This document shows, piece after piece, positions 33,420-36,670 of a stretch of DNA of 36,670 nt. The position numbers were made by a program, and so were the translations under genes. The stretch lies in contig JBIIJN010000017.1 in assembly GCA_044233745.1 (NCBI GenBank), positions 1 to 36,670 of the forward strand. Reading direction: 5' to 3'. The DNA comes from UBA6165 sp044233745. Lineage in GTDB: Bacteria > Bacteroidota > Bacteroidia > Flavobacteriales_D > Crocinitomicaceae. Numbering within the stretch: the first letter of the stretch is position 1; the number at the start of each line of letters is the position of its first letter. The notes under the pieces are model-generated. The model had not been told where the DNA came from. It worked only from the letters and a program-made list of their open reading frames with translations, and ran no database searches.

Positions 33420-34385
33420 TTATAAATAGGAGTTTGGAGTTAAATAATTGGAAACATAATCTGCTACGCCTTCTTCTAATGTCATAAATGCGTCATTATA
33501 ACCAGCGTTTTTCAGTTTTGTCATGTCTGCTTCTGTGAAATATTGGTATTTGTCGCGGATATCGATGGGCGTGTCGATGAATTCAATTTTTGCCTCAATT
33601 CCCATAGCTTTGAAGGTGTTTAATCCCAAGTCCAAAAAGGTTCTTGCTTGACCTGTTCCCAAGTTGTAAATACCGCTTTCGGGTTTGTTGTTCATCAAAA
33701 ATTGACAGACTTTCACCACATCTTTCACATAGACAAAATCACGCAATTGCTCGCCATCTTTGTAGTTCGAATTGTGGGAGCGGAAGAGTTTCAATTCGCC
33801 TTTAGCAGTGATTTGGTTGAAGGCATGAAAAACCACCGAAGCCATTCTTCCTTTGTGGTATTCATTGGGACCATAGACATTGAAAAATTTCAATCCAGCC
33901 CAAAACGGAGGCGTTTTTTTTTGCTCCAAAACCCAAATATCGAAGTCGTTTTTCGAATCACCATAGGGATTTAAGGGCTTCAATTTTGGAGTTAAGGCGT
34001 GGTCATCTTTATAGCCCAATTCGCCCAATCCATAGGTGGCACCTGAACTGGCATAAACGAGTGGGATTTGTTTTTTTGTGCAAATTTCCCAAACTTTTTT
34101 AGAGTAATTCAGGTTCAAATCGTCGAAAATTTGTTTGTCGAATTCGGTGGTGTCTGTTCGCGCGCCAAGGTGAAATACAAAATCCACTTCATGGGCAAAT
34201 TCAAGCAACCAATTGTGGAAATCACTTCGAGCAACTTTGGCGATAATTTCTTTTCCATCGAGGTTGTTGTCTTTTTCATGTTTAGAAAAATCGTCAACCA
34301 CCACAATGTCTCCGCGCTCTTGGGCATTCAATTCACCCACCAAACAGCTTGCAATAAATCCTGCCGCACCTGTAACAACTATCAT
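33420..34385 (-). CDS. hldD: ADP-L-glycero-D-manno-heptose 6-epimerase
   Basis: Protein of 321 residues, a short-chain dehydrogenase-type epimerase using NADP, needed for the heptose of lipopolysaccharide or related glycans. Signs: start MIVVTGAAGFIASCLV (nucleotide-binding GxxGxxA), HLGARTDTTEFD, SSGATYGLGE, YGDSK, and the family hallmark NVYGPNEYHKGRMASVVFH. Length is normal. First gene of the hldD-xth-M42 operon. A near-match -7 element lies 17 bp upstream. Confidence 0.93.
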   Translation of the reverse strand: MIVVTGAAGFIASCLVGELNAQERGDIVVVDDFSKHEKDNNLDGKEIIAKVARSDFHNWLLEFAHEVDFVFHLGARTDTTEFDKQIFDDLNLNYSKKVWEICTKKQIPLVYASSGATYGLGELGYKDDHALTPKLKPLNPYGDSKNDFDIWVLEQKKTPPFWAGLKFFNVYGPNEYHKGRMASVVFHAFNQITAKGELKLFRSHNSNYKDGEQLRDFVYVKDVVKVCQFLMNNKPESGIYNLGTGQARTFLDLGLNTFKAMGIEAKIEFIDTPIDIRDKYQYFTEADMTKLKNAGYNDAFMTLEEGVADYVSNYLTPNSYL

Positions 34386-34401
34386 AAAAATATCTTTGCT
34401 G

Positions 34402-34409
34402 CGAAGATA
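34402..34409 (-). promoter_or_regulatory. Possible -7 element of the hldD operon (TATCTTCG)
   Basis: The minus-strand TATCTTCG has one mismatch to TAnnTTTG and lies 17 bp before the ATG. The 167-bp gap up to 34552 shows nothing else clear. Confidence 0.35.
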
Positions 34410-34552
34410 AGGAAATAAGGTATTTCTGGTAATCCTATTTCAAATAAATCATTTCCATTTTCAGCCAAGATTTTGTAAGGACAAGACCATTCGCTATAAT
34501 ATCAATGCTAAAATTATTGAAGCGAGTGATATTGAATTAGATTGAACTAAAG

Positions 34553-35998
34553 TTAGAAAACATGTCGAATCAAATCATAAATCCAAACAATTCCCATTAT
34601 AACCGCGATTGAGAATAGATTGAGTATAAAGCCAACACGCACCATGTCTTTTACTTTAATTTGTTGAGATGAAAAAATGATGGCATTGGGTGGTGTAGCC
34701 ATAGGCAGCATAAAGGCGCATGATGCAGCCACGGTGATTGGCAAACAAAGGGCTAAAATGTCCATATTCATGGATTCAGCTATTTTTGCAACGATAGGCA
34801 CAAGTACAGTAACGAGTGCTAAATTACTCATCAGCTCTGTTAAGAAAATACTGGAAACAACGAGTATAAGCAGAAGCAAATAGAAGTTGTTAAATCCTGA
34901 TTTCTCAATTAGTTCTGCGAAAAAATCTAAAACACCGCCATTGTTCAAAATTTTCGCGAGTGCCAAACCACCACCAAAAAGGAAGAGGATTCCCCAAGGT
35001 GTTTCTTTGGTGTCGTTCCATAAAAGCAGAGTTTCTTTGCTGTTGTTTTTTGGAATTATGAAGAGCAAAAGCGTGGCTATCAAGGCTATTTGAGGGTCGC
35101 TAAGCGGAATTCCAGTGAATTTATTGATTAGAGGTTTAAATGTCCAGAAAAGCACGGTGCAAAGAAAAACGAGTAAAACACGGCGTTGATTTTTGGTCCA
35201 AATAGAAACGGCCTCTACTTGTATGGCAACGTCTTGTTCGTCTTTAATTAAGAATTTTTTGAAGTAGATATACATCCCGAAGAGTAAAATGGCTGCAATA
35301 GGCACACCAAACAATGACCAAGTTGCAAAATCGACCTGTATGTCAAATTTATTTTCTAAAATTCCCGCCATCATTACGTTGGGAGGAGAACCTATTAGTG
35401 TTGCAATACCTCCAATGCTGGCAGAAAAAGCCACAGATAAAAGCAAAGCTAGGGTGTATTTATTTTTGAATGTACCCTCTGGGATTGGTTTGAGCACCGT
35501 TAGCGCCATAGGCAGCATCATAATAGTTGTTCCAGTGTTGCTCAACCACATGCTCAGAAAAGCTGTAGCAATGATGAAGCCAAGCAGCACACCATGTGGA
35601 CTTGAACCCGTTCTAGATACAATTTTGGCAGCAATATTTTTGTGGATGTCATATTTTTCTATAGCTCGGGCAATCATAAATCCACCCAAGAAAAGAAAAA
35701 CCATATCATTGCCGTATTCAGATGAGATTTCAGGCAAAGTGCCTAAGCCCATATTGCTGCCTAAAATCAGCGGTAAGAATGCGGTTACGTATATTGGAAT
35801 AGGTTCTAAAATCCACCATATAATCATCCAAGCGGCTATAGACAGCGCATTTCCAAGTAGGGGGTAATCCAAAAAATCGGCATGAGGAAAATAAAGATTG
35901 ATCAGTATAAATGCCACCGGGCCAGCTAAAATGCGCCACCAAGACGTGAATGGTCCCAGCTGCTTTTTAATGGCTTGTGATAGATTCTTGATGTCCAT
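34553..35998 (-). CDS. DASS/SLC13 family sodium-coupled anion transporter
   Basis: Protein of 481 residues with about eleven to fourteen hydrophobic segments. Divalent anion:sodium symporter family, which moves dicarboxylates such as succinate, or sulfate, with sodium. Two SN-motif loops: LSNTGTTIMM and LMSNLALVTV, each followed by a substrate-site partner: GSPPN and TPPNAI. EPIPIYVTAFLP is a typical early motif. Start only 6 bp after the thioesterase stop, so it is the second gene of a leftward operon. Substrate not readable here. Confidence 0.9.
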   Translation of the reverse strand: MDIKNLSQAIKKQLGPFTSWWRILAGPVAFILINLYFPHADFLDYPLLGNALSIAAWMIIWWILEPIPIYVTAFLPLILGSNMGLGTLPEISSEYGNDMVFLFLGGFMIARAIEKYDIHKNIAAKIVSRTGSSPHGVLLGFIIATAFLSMWLSNTGTTIMMLPMALTVLKPIPEGTFKNKYTLALLLSVAFSASIGGIATLIGSPPNVMMAGILENKFDIQVDFATWSLFGVPIAAILLFGMYIYFKKFLIKDEQDVAIQVEAVSIWTKNQRRVLLVFLCTVLFWTFKPLINKFTGIPLSDPQIALIATLLLFIIPKNNSKETLLLWNDTKETPWGILFLFGGGLALAKILNNGGVLDFFAELIEKSGFNNFYLLLLILVVSSIFLTELMSNLALVTVLVPIVAKIAESMNMDILALCLPITVAASCAFMLPMATPPNAIIFSSQQIKVKDMVRVGFILNLFSIAVIMGIVWIYDLIRHVF

Positions 35999-36004
35999 GT
36001 GTGT

Positions 36005-36430
36005 TTAAAACAATCCCGCTTTTTCGACTGGATAAGCATTGAAGGTGCCTGTTCCTTTGGCTACAATTTCACCTTTGTGGTTATGGATAGAGCCTTCGCA
36101 TACCATGATTCTTTTACCTGAATGTACTACAAGACCTTTGGCATCTAAAATATCGCCCTTGTATACAGGTGCAATAAAGTTTACCTTAAATTCTATGGTG
36201 CTCACCACATTGTTTCGTTCTAGTGCATGTGCCAAAGCCGCAACACCTAAAGTGCCGTCCATCAAACTGGCAATCACCCCACCATGTGCATTGGAAGGTG
36301 TAGCCATATGATTTTTATCGATCACCAATTGATAGTGAACGCCATCCTTGCTCGCGGATTTTAGAACCATGCCCAAGCTATTTCCAAACAAGTTAGACTG
36401 CTTGTAGGCTTCTATAATCATATCTCTCAT
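36005..36430 (-). CDS. PaaI-like hotdog thioesterase
   Basis: Protein of 141 residues from an ATG at 36430 (MRDMIIEAYKQSN). Hotdog fold acyl-CoA thioesterase group: the motif AHGGVIASLMDGTLGVAA carries H49-G-G and the catalytic Asp, and IEFKVNFIAPVYKGDI is the second typical strand. These hydrolyse acyl- or aryl-CoA esters. A perfect -7 element just upstream (36467-36474) would start the RNA near 36461. A TTG at 36469 or an ATG at 36460 would lengthen the protein but leave little or no leader. Operon with the DASS transporter. Confidence 0.88.
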   Translation of the reverse strand: MRDMIIEAYKQSNLFGNSLGMVLKSASKDGVHYQLVIDKNHMATPSNAHGGVIASLMDGTLGVAALAHALERNNVVSTIEFKVNFIAPVYKGDILDAKGLVVHSGKRIMVCEGSIHNHKGEIVAKGTGTFNAYPVEKAGLF

Positions 36431-36466
36431 CCTGCGAAGGTAATACAAGTTTTTTAACATTTTATG

Positions 36467-36474
36467 CAAACATA
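36467..36474 (-). promoter_or_regulatory. -7 element of the thioesterase operon (TATGTTTG)
   Basis: Perfect TAnnTTTG match on the minus strand, right after the stop of the partial upstream gene, 37 bp before the chosen ATG. Confidence 0.55.
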
Positions 36475-36480
36475 GTTAAT

Positions 36481-36670
36481 TTATTTGTTTGTAAAATAAT
36501 TAAAATCTTTCATTACACTGTAAATGAATGCGTTATCGTCGGTTTCTGGGTCTTTGATTTCTGTGACCTCTTCTATCTTATTGCGCAATTTTTTGATGGT
36601 TTGTTTATTTCCACCTCTCAATGCGAGTTCGAAAGAGTCCTTGATTATTCTCATATCGTTGTCTGAAAGG
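36481..36670 (-). CDS. Partial gene, C-terminal end of an unidentified protein
   Basis: Minus-strand frame open from the window edge to a TAA at 36483-36481, about 62 codons. It is rich in Lys, Asp and Asn (FELALRGGNKQTIKKLRNK; ending MKDFNYFTNK). The codon pattern is like its neighbours and the stop falls just before the thioesterase promoter. I do not recognise the family, and the start lies outside the window. Confidence 0.65.
   Translation of the reverse strand, partial: LSDNDMRIIKDSFELALRGGNKQTIKKLRNKIEEVTEIKDPETDDNAFIYSVMKDFNYFTNK

Overview
The window looks like chromosomal DNA from a Bacteroidota bacterium, probably of the Flavobacteriales type. Four things support this: perfect Bacteroidota-type -7 elements (TAnnTTTG) before many genes; secreted proteins with type IX secretion sorting domains (two type B gliding-associated C-termini, one type A tail); many lipoproteins and C-terminal-Phe outer-membrane barrels; and a LuxC-like acyl-CoA reductase beside an Alvin-type ferredoxin. 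I cannot name the genus. No rRNA, tRNA or CRISPR was seen.

Layout. 1-2.3 kb: the N-terminal end of a probable IS1595-family transposase (minus strand), a 5'-truncated outer-membrane barrel gene and its intact paralogue. 2.4-7.5 kb: cyanophycin synthetase (cphA), then a TPMT-like methyltransferase joined directly to an SF1 (UPF1/IGHMBP2-like) helicase. 7.55-7.87 kb: three 77/78-bp tandem repeats with a conserved hairpin. 7.9-12.0 kb: BASS transporter, SpoU-type RNA methyltransferase, a secreted protein of unknown function, ferredoxin and acyl-CoA reductase. 12.0-16.1 kb: two-gene operon of paralogous type IX-secreted proteins. 16.1-18.7 kb: a second cluster of TAACGGTTA motifs, then tex. 18.9-20.7 kb: an overlapping MbnP-like lipoprotein / MbnH-like dihaem pair. 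20.9-24.2 kb: gyrB and a minimal DEAD-box helicase.

24.08-24.98 kb is the most unusual part. A small toxin-antitoxin pair sits between two 79-bp copies of the helicase 3' end. All four differences between the copies are synonymous, and the RelE/ParE-type toxin has a one-base frameshift. After it come a 1005-residue LTD/CotH secreted protein (25.0-28.1 kb, minus), an ABC-F ATPase with one degenerate composite site (28.3-29.9 kb), and a mazG operon with two tiny paralogous Cys lipoproteins (30.1-31.5 kb). A leftward operon hldD-xth-M42 peptidase (34.4-31.5 kb) and a leftward group of an unidentified partial gene, a PaaI-like thioesterase and a DASS transporter (36.7-34.5 kb) complete the window.

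Most of the window is ordinary housekeeping DNA. The accessory signals are the IS end, the hairpin repeats and the toxin-antitoxin cassette. Start codons were chosen where a -7 element falls inside the longest open frame, which rules out the longer start.
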